Below are positions 25,605 through 38,335 of a stretch of DNA of 64,000 nt, in pieces. The notes under the pieces were generated by a model, which ran no database searches, was not told the DNA's origin, and was given only the letters and a program-made list of their open reading frames with translations. How positions within the stretch are numbered: the stretch's first letter is position 1; every line of letters begins with the position of its first letter. This stretch comes from Chrysopilus asiliformis (Eukaryota > Arthropoda > Insecta > Diptera > Rhagionidae), in NCBI GenBank assembly GCA_964034945.1, contig OZ035961.1, positions 91,407,491 through 91,471,490 of the forward strand, in the 5' to 3' direction. The position numbers and the translations under genes are program-made.

Positions 25605-27390
25605 TCATGCCGGTTCGTGCCGGCTCGTGCCAGCTGATGCCGGATCATGCCGGCTCGTGCCGGCTCGTGCCAGCTGATGCCGGATCATGCCGGCTCGTGC
25701 CGGTTCGTGCCGGATCGTGCCGGCTCGTGCCAGCTGATGCCAGATCATGCCGGCTCGTGCCGGTTCGTGCCGGCTCGTGCCAGCTGATGCCGGATCATGC
25801 CGGCTCGTGCCGGTTCGTGCCGGCATGATCCGGCATCAGCTGGCACGAGCCGGCACGAACCGGCATGAGCCGGCATGATCCGGCATCAGCTGGCACGAAC
25901 CGGCACGAGCCGGCACGAACCGGCACGATGCCAGCTGATCGTGCCAGCTGATGCCAGATCATGCCGGCTCGTGCCGGTTCGTGCCGGCTCGTGCCAGCTA
26001 ATGCCGGATCATGCCGGCTCGTGCCGGCTCGTGCCAGCTGATGCCGGATCATGCCGGCTCGTGCCGGCTCGTGCCAGCTGATGCCGGATCATGCCGGCTC
26101 GTGCCGGTTCGTGCCGGATCGTGCCGGCTCGTGCCGGCTCGTGCCAGCTGATGCCGGATCATGCCGGCTCGTGCCGGTTCGTGCCGGATCGTGCCGGCTC
26201 GTGCCAGCTGATGCCAGATCATGCCGGCTCGTGCCGGTTCGTGCCGGCTCGTGCCAGCTGATGCCGGATCATGCCGGCTCGTGCCGGTTCGTGCCGGCAT
26301 GATCCGGCATCAGCTGGCACGAGCCGGCACGAACCGGCACGAGCCGGCATGATCTGGCATCAGCTGGCACGAGCCGGCACGAGCCGGCACGAACCGGCAC
26401 GAGCCGGCATGAGCCGGCATGATCCGGCATCAGCTGGCATGATCCGGCATCAGCTGGCACGAGCCGGCACGAACCGGCATGAGCCGGCATGATCCGGCAT
26501 CAGCTGGCACGAACCGGCACGAGCCGGCACGAACCGGCACGAGCCGGCATGATCTGGCATCAGCTGGCACGAGCCGGCACGAGCCGGCACGAACCGGCAC
26601 GAGCCGGCATGAGCCGGCATGATCCGGCATCAGCTGGCATGATCCGGCATCAGCTGGCACGAACCGGCACGAGCCGGCACGAACCGGCACGAGCCGGCAT
26701 GATCTGGCATCAGCTGGCACGAGCCGGCACGAGCCGGCATGATCCGGCATCAGCTGGCACGAGCCGGCATGATCCGGCATCAGCTGGCACGAGCCGGCAC
26801 GAACCGGCATGAGCCGGCATGATCCGGCATCAGCTGGCACGAACCGGCACGAGCCGGCACGAACCGGCACGAGCCGGCATGATCTGGCATCAGCTGGCAC
26901 AAGCCGGCACGAGCCGGCATGATCCGGCATCAGCTGGCATGATCCGGCATCAGCTGGCACGAACCGGCACGAGCCGGCACGAACCGGCACGAGCCGGCAT
27001 GATCTGGCATCAGCTGGCACGAGCCGGCACGAGCCGGCATGATCCGGCATCAGCTGGCACGAGCCGGCACGAGCCGGCATGATCCGGCATCAGCTGGCAC
27101 GAGCCGGCACGAACCGGCATGAGCCGGCATGATCCGGCATCAGCTGGCACGAACCGGCACGAGCCGGCACGAACCGGTACGAGCCGGCATGATCTGGCAT
27201 CAGCTGGCACGATCCGGCACGAACGGTTCGTGCCGGCTCGTGCCAGCTGATGCTGGATCATGCCGGCTCGTGCCGGCTCGTGCCAGCTGATGCCGGATCA
27301 TGCCGGCTCGTGCCGGCTCGTGCCGGATCGTGCCGGCTCGTGCCGGTTCGTGCCGGCTCGTGCCGGCTCGTGCCAGCTGATGCCAGATCA
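25605..27390. repeat. Satellite duplication C, copy 1 (second copy 28467-30252)
   Basis: About 1.79 kb is repeated in direct orientation at an offset of 2,862 bp. The duplicated block includes the left arm and centre of the large palindrome at 26290-28429, so the duplication came after the palindrome formed. Confidence 0.8.
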
Positions 27391-28429
27391 TGCCGGCTCG
27401 TGCCGGCACGAGCCGGCATGATCCGGCATCAGCTGGCACGAGCCGGCACGAGCCGGCATGATCCAGCATCAGCTGGCACGAGCCGGCACGAACCGTTCGT
27501 GCCGGATCGTGCCAGCTGATGCCAGATCATGCCGGCTCGTACCGGTTCGTGCCGGCTCGTGCCGGTTCGTGCCAGCTGATGCCGGATCATGCCGGCTCAT
27601 GCCGGTTCGTGCCGGCTCGTGCCAGCTGATGCCGGATCATGCCGGCTCGTGCCGGCTCGTGCCAGCTGATGCCGGATCATGCCGGCTCGTGCCGGCTCGT
27701 GCCAGCTGATGCCAGATCATGCCGGCTCGTGCCGGTTCGTGCCGGCTCGTGCCGGTTCGTGCCAGCTGATGCCGGATCATGCCAGCTGATGCCGGATCAT
27801 GCCGGCTCGTGCCGGCTTGTGCCAGCTGATGCCAGATCATGCCGGCTCGTGCCGGTTCGTGCCGGCTCGTGCCGGTTCGTGCCAGCTGATGCCGGATCAT
27901 GCCGGCTCATGCCGGTTCGTGCCGGCTCGTGCCAGCTGATGCCGGATCATGCCGGCTCGTGCCAGCTGATGCCGGATCATGCCGGCTCGTGCCGGCTCGT
28001 GCCAGCTGATGCCAGATCATGCCGGCTCGTGCCGGTTCGTGCCGGCTCGTGCCGGTTCGTGCCAGCTGATGCCGGATCATGCCAGCTGATGCCGGATCAT
28101 GCCGGCTCATGCCGGCTCGTGCCGGTTCGTGCCGGCTCGTGCCGGCTCGTGCCAGCTGATGCCAGATCATGCCGGCTCGTGCCGGTTCGTGCCGGCTCGT
28201 GCCGGTTCGTGCCAGCTGATGCCGGATCATGCCGGCTCATGCCGGTTCGTGCCGGCTCGTGCCAGCTGATGCCGGATCATGCCAGCTGATGCCGGATCAT
28301 GCCGGCTCATGCCGGCTCGTGCCGGTTCGTGCCGGCTCGTGCCGGCTCGTGCCAGCTGATGCCAGATCATGCCGGCTCGTGCCGGTTCGTGCCGGCTCGT
28401 GCCAGCTGATGCCGGATCATGCCGGCACG
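26290..28429. repeat. Large palindrome inside the satellite (~1.04-kb arms)
   Basis: The arm 26290-27328 is the reverse complement of 27391-28429, with symmetry centre at about 27359.5 and a spacer of roughly 60 bp. Support comes from identical translated words at mirrored coordinates on opposite strands: 26430-27080 with 27639-28289, 26489-26812 with 27907-28230, and 27010-27261 with 27458-27709. The CGAACGGTTCG word-breaking junction at 27222 and its mirror at 27493 are also symmetric. Confidence 0.85.
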
Positions 28430-30929
28430 AACCGGCACGTGCCAGCTGATGCCGGATCATGCCGGCTCATGCCGGTTCGTGCCGGCTCGTGCCAGCTGAT
28501 GCCGGATCATGCCGGCTCGTGCCGGCTCGTGCCAGCTGATGCCGGATCATGCCGGCTCGTGCCGGTTCGTGCCGGATCGTGCCGGCTCGTGCCAGCTGAT
28601 GCCAGATCATGCCGGCTCGTGCCGGTTCGTGCCGGCTCGTGCCAGCTGATGCCGGATCATGCCGGCTCGTGCCGGTTCGTGCCGGCATGATCCGGCATCA
28701 GCTGGCACGAGCCGGCACGAACCGGCATGAGCCGGCATGATCCGGCATCAGCTGGCACGAACCGGCACGAGCCGGCACGAACCGGCACGATGCCAGCTGA
28801 TCGTGCCAGCTGATGCCAGATCATGCCGGCTCGTGCCGGTTCGTGCCGGCTCGTGCCAGCTAATGCCGGATCATGCCGGCTCGTGCCGGCTCGTGCCAGC
28901 TGATGCCGGATCATGCCGGCTCGTGCCGGCTCGTGCCAGCTGATGCCGGATCATGCCGGCTCGTGCCGGTTCGTGCCGGATCGTGCCGGCTCGTGCCGGC
29001 TCGTGCCAGCTGATGCCGGATCATGCCGGCTCGTGCCGGTTCGTGCCGGATCGTGCCGGCTCGTGCCAGCTGATGCCAGATCATGCCGGCTCGTGCCGGT
29101 TCGTGCCGGCTCGTGCCAGCTGATGCCGGATCATGCCGGCTCGTGCCGGTTCGTGCCGGCATGATCCGGCATCAGCTGGCACGAGCCGGCACGAACCGGC
29201 ACGAGCCGGCATGATCTGGCATCAGCTGGCACGAGCCGGCACGAGCCGGCACGAACCGGCACGAGCCGGCATGAGCCGGCATGATCCGGCATCAGCTGGC
29301 ATGATCCGGCATCAGCTGGCACGAGCCGGCACGAACCGGCATGAGCCGGCATGATCCGGCATCAGCTGGCACGAACCGGCACGAGCCGGCACGAACCGGC
29401 ACGAGCCGGCATGATCTGGCATCAGCTGGCACGAGCCGGCACGAGCCGGCACGAACCGGCACGAGCCGGCATGAGCCGGCATGATCCGGCATCAGCTGGC
29501 ATGATCCGGCATCAGCTGGCACGAACCGGCACGAGCCGGCACGAACCGGCACGAGCCGGCATGATCTGGCATCAGCTGGCACGAGCCGGCACGAGCCGGC
29601 ATGATCCGGCATCAGCTGGCACGAGCCGGCATGATCCGGCATCAGCTGGCACGAGCCGGCACGAACCGGCATGAGCCGGCATGATCCGGCATCAGCTGGC
29701 ACGAACCGGCACGAGCCGGCACGAACCGGCACGAGCCGGCATGATCTGGCATCAGCTGGCACAAGCCGGCACGAGCCGGCATGATCCGGCATCAGCTGGC
29801 ATGATCCGGCATCAGCTGGCACGAACCGGCACGAGCCGGCACGAACCGGCACGAGCCGGCATGATCTGGCATCAGCTGGCACGAGCCGGCACGAGCCGGC
29901 ATGATCCGGCATCAGCTGGCACGAGCCGGCACGAGCCGGCATGATCCGGCATCAGCTGGCACGAGCCGGCACGAACCGGCATGAGCCGGCATGATCCGGC
30001 ATCAGCTGGCACGAACCGGCACGAGCCGGCACGAACCGGTACGAGCCGGCATGATCTGGCATCAGCTGGCACGATCCGGCACGAACGGTTCGTGCCGGCT
30101 CGTGCCAGCTGATGCTGGATCATGCCGGCTCGTGCCGGCTCGTGCCAGCTGATGCCGGATCATGCCGGCTCGTGCCGGCTCGTGCCGGATCGTGCCGGCT
30201 CGTGCCGGTTCGTGCCGGCTCGTGCCGGCTCGTGCCAGCTGATGCCAGATCATGCCGGCTCGTGCCGGTTCGTGCCGGCTCGTGCCAGCTGATGCCGGAT
30301 CATGCCGGCTCGTGCCGGTTCGTGCCGGATCGTGCCGGCTCGTGCCGGATCGACCCGGCACGAGCCGGCATGATCCGGCATCAGCTGGTTCGTGCCGGCT
30401 CGTGCCAGCTGATGCCGGATCATGCCGGCTCGTGCCGGTTCGTGCCGGCTCGTGCCGGTTCGTGCCAGCTGATGCCGGATCATGCCGGCTCGTGCCGGCT
30501 CATGCCAGCTGATGCCGGATCATGCCGGCTCGTGCCGATGCCAGATCATGCCGGCTCGTGCCGGTTCGTGCCGGCTCGTGCCGGTTCGTGCCAGCTGATG
30601 CCGGATCATGCCGGCTCATGCCGGCTCATGCCGGTTCGTGCCGGCTCGTGCCAGCTGATGCCGGATCATGCCGGCTCGTGCCGGCTCGTGCCAGCTGATG
30701 CCGGATCATGCCGGCTCGTGCCGGTTCGTGCCGGATCGTGCCGGCTCGTGCCGGTTCTGATGCCAGATCATGCCGGCTCGTGCCGGTTCGTGCCGGCTCG
30801 TGCCAGCTGATGCCGGCTCGTGCCGGTTCGTGCCGGATCGTGCCGGCTCGTGCCGGATCGTGCCGGCTCGTGCCGGATCGTGCCGGCTCGTGCCGGCTCG
30901 TGCCAGCTGATGCCGGATCATGCCGGCTC

Positions 30930-31330
30930 GTGCCGGCTCGTGCCAGCTGATGCCGGATCATGCCGGCACGAACCGGCACGAGCCGGCATGATCTGGCATC
31001 AGCTGGCACGAGCCGGCACGATCCGGCACGAACCGGCACGAACCGGCACGAGCCGGCATGATCCGGCATCAGCTGGTTCGTGCCGGCTCGTGCCAGCTGA
31101 TGCCGGATCATGCCGGCTCGTGCCGGTTCGTGCCGGCTCGTGCCGGTTCGTGCCAGCTGATGCCGGATCATGCCGGCTCGTGCCGGCTCGTGCCAGCTGA
31201 TGCCGGATCATGCCGGCTCGTGCCGGTTCGTGCCGGCTCGTGCCAGCTGATGCCGGATCATGCCGGTTCGTGCCGGCTCGTGCCAGCTGATGCCGGATCA
31301 TGCCGGCTCGTGCCGGCTCGTGCCAGCTGA
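30930..31330. repeat. Satellite duplication D, copy 1 (second copy 32900-33300)
   Basis: Identical mixed-orientation word order recurs with a 1,970-bp offset. It includes the isolated pair of adjacent GGCACGAACC words and the CAGCTGGTTCGTGCC switch. Confidence 0.7.
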
Positions 31331-34300
31331 TGCCGGATCATGCCGGCACGAACCGGCACGAGCCGGCATGATCCGGCATCAGCTGGCACGAGCCGGCACG
31401 AGCCGGCATGATCCGGCATCAGCTGGCACGAGCCGGCACGAACCGGCATGATCCGGCATCAGCTGGCACGAGCCGGCACGAACCGGCATGACCCGGCACG
31501 AGCCGGCATGATCCGGCATCAGCTGGTTCGTGCCGGCTCGTGCCAGCTGATGCCGGATCATGCCGGCTCGTGCCGGTTCGTGCCGGCTCGTGCCGGTTCG
31601 TGCCAGCTGATGCCGGATCATGCCGGCTCGTGCCGGTTCGTGCCGGCTCGTGCCGGTTCGTGCCAGCTGATGCCGGATCATGCCGGCTCGTGCCGGCTCG
31701 TGCCAGCTGATGCCGGATCATGCCGGCTCGTGCCGGTTCGTGCCGGCTCGTGCCAGCTGATGCCGGATCATGCCGGCTCGTGCCGGCTCGTGCCGGCTCG
31801 TGCCAGCTGATGCCAGATCATGCCGGCTCGTGCCGGTTCGTGCCGGTTCGTGCCAGTTGATGCCGGATCATGCCGGCTCATGCCGGTTCGTGCCGGCTCG
31901 TGCCAGCTGATGCCGGATCATGCCGGCTCGTGCCGGCTCGTGCCAGCTGATGCCGGATCATGCCGGCTCGTGCCGGCTCGTGCCAGCTGATGCCGGATCA
32001 TGCCGGCTCGTGCCGGATCATGCCGGCTCGTGCCGGCTCGTGCCAGCTGATGCCGGATCATGCCGGCTCGTTACGGTTCGTGCCGGATCGTGCCGGCTCG
32101 TGCCGGTTCGTGCCGGCATGATCCGGCATCAGCTGGCACGAGCCGGCACGAGCCGGCATGATCCGGCATCAGCTGGCACGAGCCGGCACGAGCCGGCACG
32201 AACCGGCACGGGCCAGCACGATCCGGCACGATCCGGCACGAACCGGCATGATCCGGCATCAGCTGGCACGAGCCGGCACGAACCGGCATGAGCCGGCATG
32301 ATCCGGCATCAGCTGGCATGATCCGGCATCAGCTGGCACGAGCCGGCACGAACCAGTTGATGCCGGATCATGCCGGCTCGTGCCGGTTCGTGCCGGATCG
32401 TGCCGGCTCGTGCCGGCTCGTGCCAGCTGATGCCGGATCATGCCGGCTCGTGCCGGCTCGTGCCAGCTGATGCCAGATCATGCCGGCTCGTGCCGGTTCG
32501 TGCCGGCTCGTGCCGGTTCGTGCCAGCTGATGCCGGATCATGCCGGCTCATGCCGGTTCGTGCCGGCTCGTGCCAGCTGATGCCGGATCATGCCGGCTCG
32601 TGCCGGCTCGCGCCAGCTGATGCCGGATCATGCCGGCTCGTGCCGGCTCGTGCCGGATCGTGCCGGCTCGTGCCGGTTCGTGCCGGCTCGTGCCGGCTCG
32701 TGCCAGCTGATGCCAGATCATGCCGGCTCGTGCCGGTTCGTGCCGGCTCGTGCCAGCTGATGCCGGATCATGCCGGCTCGTGCCGGCTCGTGCCAGCTGA
32801 TGCCGGATCATGCCGGCTCGTGCCGGTTCGTGCCGGACCGTGCCGGCTCGTGCCGGATCGTGCCGGCTCGTGCCGGCTCGTGCCAGCTGATGCCGGATCA
32901 TGCCGGCTCGTGCCAGCTGATGCCGGATCATGCCGGCACGAACCGGCACGAGCCGGCATGATCTGGCATCAGCTGGCACGAGCCGGCACGATCCGGCACG
33001 AACCGGCACGAACCGGCACGAGCCGGCATGATCCGGCATCAGCTGGTTCGTGCCGGCTCGTGCCAGCTGATGCCGGATCATGCCGGCTCGTGCCGGTTCG
33101 TGCCGGCTCGTGCCGGTTCGTGCCAGCTGATGCCGGATCATGCCGGCTCGTGCCGGCTCGTGCCAGCTGATGCCGGATCATGCCGGCTCGTGCCGGTTCG
33201 TGCCGGCTCGTGCCAGCTGATGCCGGATCATGCCGGTTCGTGCCGGCTCGTGCCAGCTGATGCCGGATCATGCCGGCTCGTGCCGGCTCGTGCCAGCTGA
33301 TGCCGGATCATGCCGGCACGAACCGGCACGAGCCGGCATGATCCGGCATCAGCTGGCACGAGCCGGCACGAGCCGGCACGATCCGGCACGAACCGGCACG
33401 AGCCGGCATGATCCGGCATCAGCTGGCACGAGCCGGCACGAGCCGGCACGATCCGGCACGAACCGGCACGAGCCGGCATGATCCGGCATCAGCTGGCACG
33501 AGCCGGCACGAACCGGCACGAGCCGGCATGATCTGGCATCAGCTGGCACGAGCCGGCACGAGCCGGCACGAACCGGCACGAGCCGGCACGATCCGGCACG
33601 AGCCGGCACGAGCCGGCATGATCCGGCATCAGCTGGCACGAGCCGGCACGAGCCGGCATGATCCGGCATCAGCTGGCACGAGCCGGCACGAGCCGGCATG
33701 ATCCGGCATCAGCTGGCACGAGCCGGCACGAGCCGGCATGATCCGGCATCAGCTGGCACGAGCCGGCACGAACCGGCATGAGCCGGCATGATCCGGCATC
33801 AGCTGGCACGAGCCGGCACGAGCCGGCACGAACCGGCACGAGCCGGCATGATCTGGCATCAGCTGGCACGAGCCGGCACGAGCCGGCATGATCCGGCATC
33901 AGCTGGCACGAGCCGGCACGATCCGGCACGAACCGGCACGAGCCGGCATGATCCGGCATCAGCTGGCACGAGCCGGCACGAACCGGCACGAGCCGGCATG
34001 ATCCGGCATCAGCTGGCACGAACCGGCACGAGCCGGCATGATCCGGCATCAGCTGGCACGAGCCGGCACGAGCCGGCATGATCCGGCATCAGCTGGCACG
34101 AGCCGGCACGAACCGGCACGAGCCGGCATGATCCGGCATCAGCTGGCACGAGCCGGCACGAACCGGCACGAGCCGGCATGATGCCGGATCATGCCGGCTC
34201 ATGCCGGTTCGTGCCGGCTCGTGCCAGCTGATGCCGGATCATGCCGGCACGAACCGGCACGAGCCGGCACGATCCGGCACGAACCGGCACGAGCCGGCAT

Positions 34301-37300
34301 GATCCGGCATCAGCTGGCACGAGCCGGCACGAGCCGGCATGATCCGGCATCAGCTGGCACGAGCCGGCACGAGCATCAGCTGGCACGAGCCGGCACGAAC
34401 CGGCATGAGCCGGCATGATCCGGCATCAACTGGCACGAACCGGCACGAACCGGCACGAGCCGGCATGATCTGGCATCAGCTGGCACGAGCCGGCACGAGC
34501 CGGCATGATCCGGCATCAGCTGGCACGAGCCGGCACGAACCAGCTGATGCGGGATCATGCCGGCTCGTGCCGGGTCATGCCGGTTCGTGCCGGCTCGTGC
34601 CAGCTGATGCCGGATCATGCCGGCTCGTGCCGGTTCGTGCCGGATCGTGCCGGCACGAACCGGCACGAGCCGGCATGATCCGGCATCAGCTGGCACGAGC
34701 CGGCACGAACCGGCACGAGCCGGCATGATCTGGCATCAGCTGGCACGAGCCGGCACGAGCCGGCATGATCCGGCATCAGCTGGCACGAGCCGGCACGAAC
34801 CGGCACGAGCCGGCATGATCTGGCATCAGCTGGCACGAGCCGGCACGAGCCGGCATGATCCGGCATCAGCTGGCACGAGCCGGCACGAGCCGGCATGATC
34901 CGGCATCAGCTGGCACGAGCCGGCACGAGCCGGCATGATCCGGCATCAGCTGGCACGAGCCGGCATGATCCGGCATCAGCTGGCACGAGCCGGCACGAAC
35001 CGGCATGATCCGGCACGAGCCGGCATGATCCGGCATCAGCTGGTTCGTGCCGGCTCGTGCCAGCTGATGCCGGATCATGCCGGCTCGTGCCGGCTCGTGC
35101 CAGCTGATGCCGGATCATGCCGGCTCGTGCCGGCTCGTGCCAGCTGATGCCGGATCATGCCGGCTCGTGCCAGCTGATGCCGGATCATGCCGGCTCGTGC
35201 CGGTTCGTGCCGGATCGTGCCGGCTCGTGCCGGTTCGTGCCGGTTCGTGCCGGCTCGTGCCAGCTGATGCCGGATCATGCCGGCTCGTGCCGGCTCGTGC
35301 CAGCTGATGCCGGATCATGCACGAACCGGCACGAGCCGGCATGATCTGGCATCAGCTGGCACGAGCCGGCACGAGCCGGCACGAGCCGGCACGAGCCGGC
35401 ACGAGCCGGCCTGATCCGGCATCAGCTGGCACGAGCCGGCACGAGCCGGCACGAACCGGCACGAGCCGGCACGATCCGGCACGAACCGGCACGAGCCGGC
35501 ATGATCCGGCATCAGCTGGCACGAGCCGGCATGATCCGGCATCAGCTGGCACGAGCCGGCACGAGCCGGCATGATTCGTGCCGGTTCGTGCCGGCTCGTG
35601 CCAGCTGATGCCGGATCATGCCGGCTCGTGCCGGCTCGTGCCAGCTGATGCCGGATCATGCACGAACCGGCACGAGCCGGCATGATCTGGCATCAGCTGG
35701 CACGAGCCGGCACGAGCCGGCACGAGCCGGCATGATCCGGCATCAGCTGGCACGAGCCGGCACGAGCCGGCACGAACCGGCACGAGCCGGCACGATCCGG
35801 CACGAACCGGCACGAGCCAGCATGATCCGGCATCAGCTGGCACGAGCCGGCATGATCCGGCATCAGCTGGCACGAGCCGGCACGAGCCGGCATGATCCGG
35901 CATCAGCTGGCACGAGCCGGCACGAGCCGGCATGATCCGGCATCAGCTGGCACGAGCCGGCACGAACCGGCACGAGCCGGCATGATCTGGCATCAGCTGG
36001 CACGAGCCGGCACGAGCCGGCATGATCCGGCATCAGCTGGCACGAGCCGGCACGAGCCGGCATGATCCGGCATCAGCTGGCACGAGCCGGCACGAGCCGG
36101 CATGATCCGGCATCAGCCGGCACGAGCCGGCACGAGCCGGCATGATCCGGCATCAGCTGGCACGAGCCGGCACGAGCCGGCATGATCCGGCATCAGCTGG
36201 CACGAGCCGGCACGAACCGGCACGAGCCGGCATGATCTGGCATGATCTGGCATCAGCTGGCACGAGCCGGCACGAGCCGGCACGAACCGGCACGAGCCGG
36301 CACGATCCGGCACGAACCGGCTCGTGCCAGCTGATGCCGGATCATGCCAGCTGATGCCGGATCATGCCGGATCATGCCGGTTCGTGCCGGCTCGTGCCAG
36401 CTGATGCCGGATCATGCCGGCTCGTGCCGGTTCGTGCCGGATCGTGCCGGCATGATCCGGCATCAGCTGGCACGAGCCGGCACGAACCGGCACGAGCCGG
36501 CATGATCTGGCATCAGCTGGCACGAGCCGGCACGAGCCGGCATGATCCGGCATCAGCTGGCACGAGCCGGCACGAGCCGGCACGAGCCGGCATGATCCGG
36601 CATCAGCTGGCACGAGCCGGCATGATCCGGCATCAGCCGGCACGAGCCGGCACGAGCCGGCATGATCCGGCATCAGCTGGCACGAGCCGGCACGAACCGG
36701 CACGAGCCGGCATGATCTGGCATGATCTGGCATCAGCTGGCACGAGCCGGCACGAGCCGGCACGAACCGGCACGAGCCGGCACGATCCGGCACGAACCGG
36801 CTCGTGCCGGCTCGTGCCAGCTGATGCCGGATCATGCCAGCTGATGCCGGATCATGCCGGATCATGCCGGTTCGTGCCGGCTCGTGCCAGCTGATGCCGG
36901 ATCATGCCGGCTCGTGCCGGTTCGTGCCGGATCGTGCCGGCTCGTGCCGGTTCGTGCCGGCTCGTGCCGGCTCGTGCCAGCTGATGCCAGATCATGCCGG
37001 CTCGTGCCGGTTCGTGCCGGCTCGTGCCAGCTGATGCCGGATCATGCCGGCTCGTGCCGGTTCGTGCCGGATCGTGCCGGCTCGTGCCGGTTCGTGCCGG
37101 CTCATGCCGGCTCGTGCCAGCTGATGCCAGATCATGCCGGCTCGTGCCGGTTCGTGCCGGCTCGTGCCAGCTGATGCCGGATCATGCCGGCTCGTGCCGG
37201 TTCGTGCCGGCTCGTGCCAGCTGATGCCGGATCATGCCGGCTCGTGCCGGCTCGTGCCGGCTCGTGCCAGCTGATGCCAGATCATGCCGGCTCGTGCCGG

Positions 37301-38083
37301 TTCGTGCCGGTTCGTGCCAGTTGATGCCGGATCATGCCGGCTCATGCCGGTTCGTGCCGGCTCGTGCCAGCTGATGCCGGATCATGCCGGCTCGTGCCAG
37401 CTGATGCCGGATCATGCCGGCTCGTGCCGGTTCGTGCCGGATCGTGCCGGCTCGTGCCGGTTCGTGCCGGCTCGTGCCGGCTCGTGCCAGCTGATGCCAG
37501 ATCATGCCGGCTCGTGCCGGTTCGTGCCGGCTCGTGCCAGCTGATGCCGGATCATGCCGGCTCGTGCCGGCTCGTGCCAGCTGATGCCGGATCATGCCGG
37601 CTCGTGCCGGCTCGTGCCAGCTGATGCCGGATCATGCCGGCTCGTGCCGGTACGTGCCGGCTCGTGCCAGCTGATGCCGGATCATGCCGGCTCGTGCCGG
37701 TTCGTGCCGGATCGTGCCGGCTCGTGCCGGTTCGTGCCGGCTCGTGCCGGCTCGTGCCAGCTGATGCCAGATCATGCCGGCTCGTGCCGGTTCGTGCCGG
37801 CTCGTGCCAGCTGATGCCGGATCATGCCGGCTCGTGCCGGCTCGTGCCAGCTGATGCCGGATCATGCCGGCTCGTGCTGGTTCGTGCCGGATCGTGCCGG
37901 CTCGTGCCGGATCGTGCCGGCTCGTGCCGGCTCGTGCCAGCTGATGCCGGATCATGCCGGCTCGTGCCGGTTCGTGCCGGATCGTGCCGGCTCGTGCCGG
38001 ATCGTGCCGGCTCGTGCCGGATCGTGCCAGCTGATGCCGGATCGTGCCGGCTCGTGCCGGCTCGTGCCAGCTGATGCCGGATC

Positions 38084-38335
38084 ATGCCGGCTCGTGCCGG
38101 TTCGTGCCGGATCGTGCCGGCTCGTGCCGGTTCGTGCCGGTTCGTGCCGGCTCGTGCCGGTTCGTGCCGGCTCGTGCCAGCTGATGCCGGATCATGCCAG
38201 CTGATGCCGGATCATGCCGGCTCATGCCGGTTCGTGCCGGCTCGTGCCAGCACGAACCGGCACGAGCCGGCATGATCCGGCATCAGCTGGCACGAGCCGG
38301 CACGAACCGGCACGAGCCGGCATGATCTGGCATCA
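38084..38335. repeat. Satellite duplication E, copy 1 (second copy 41523-41774)
   Basis: About 250 bp recur at an offset of 3,439 bp, including the rare GTGCCAGCACGAACC orientation switch (38246 and 41685). The same switch occurs once more near 42600. Confidence 0.7.
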
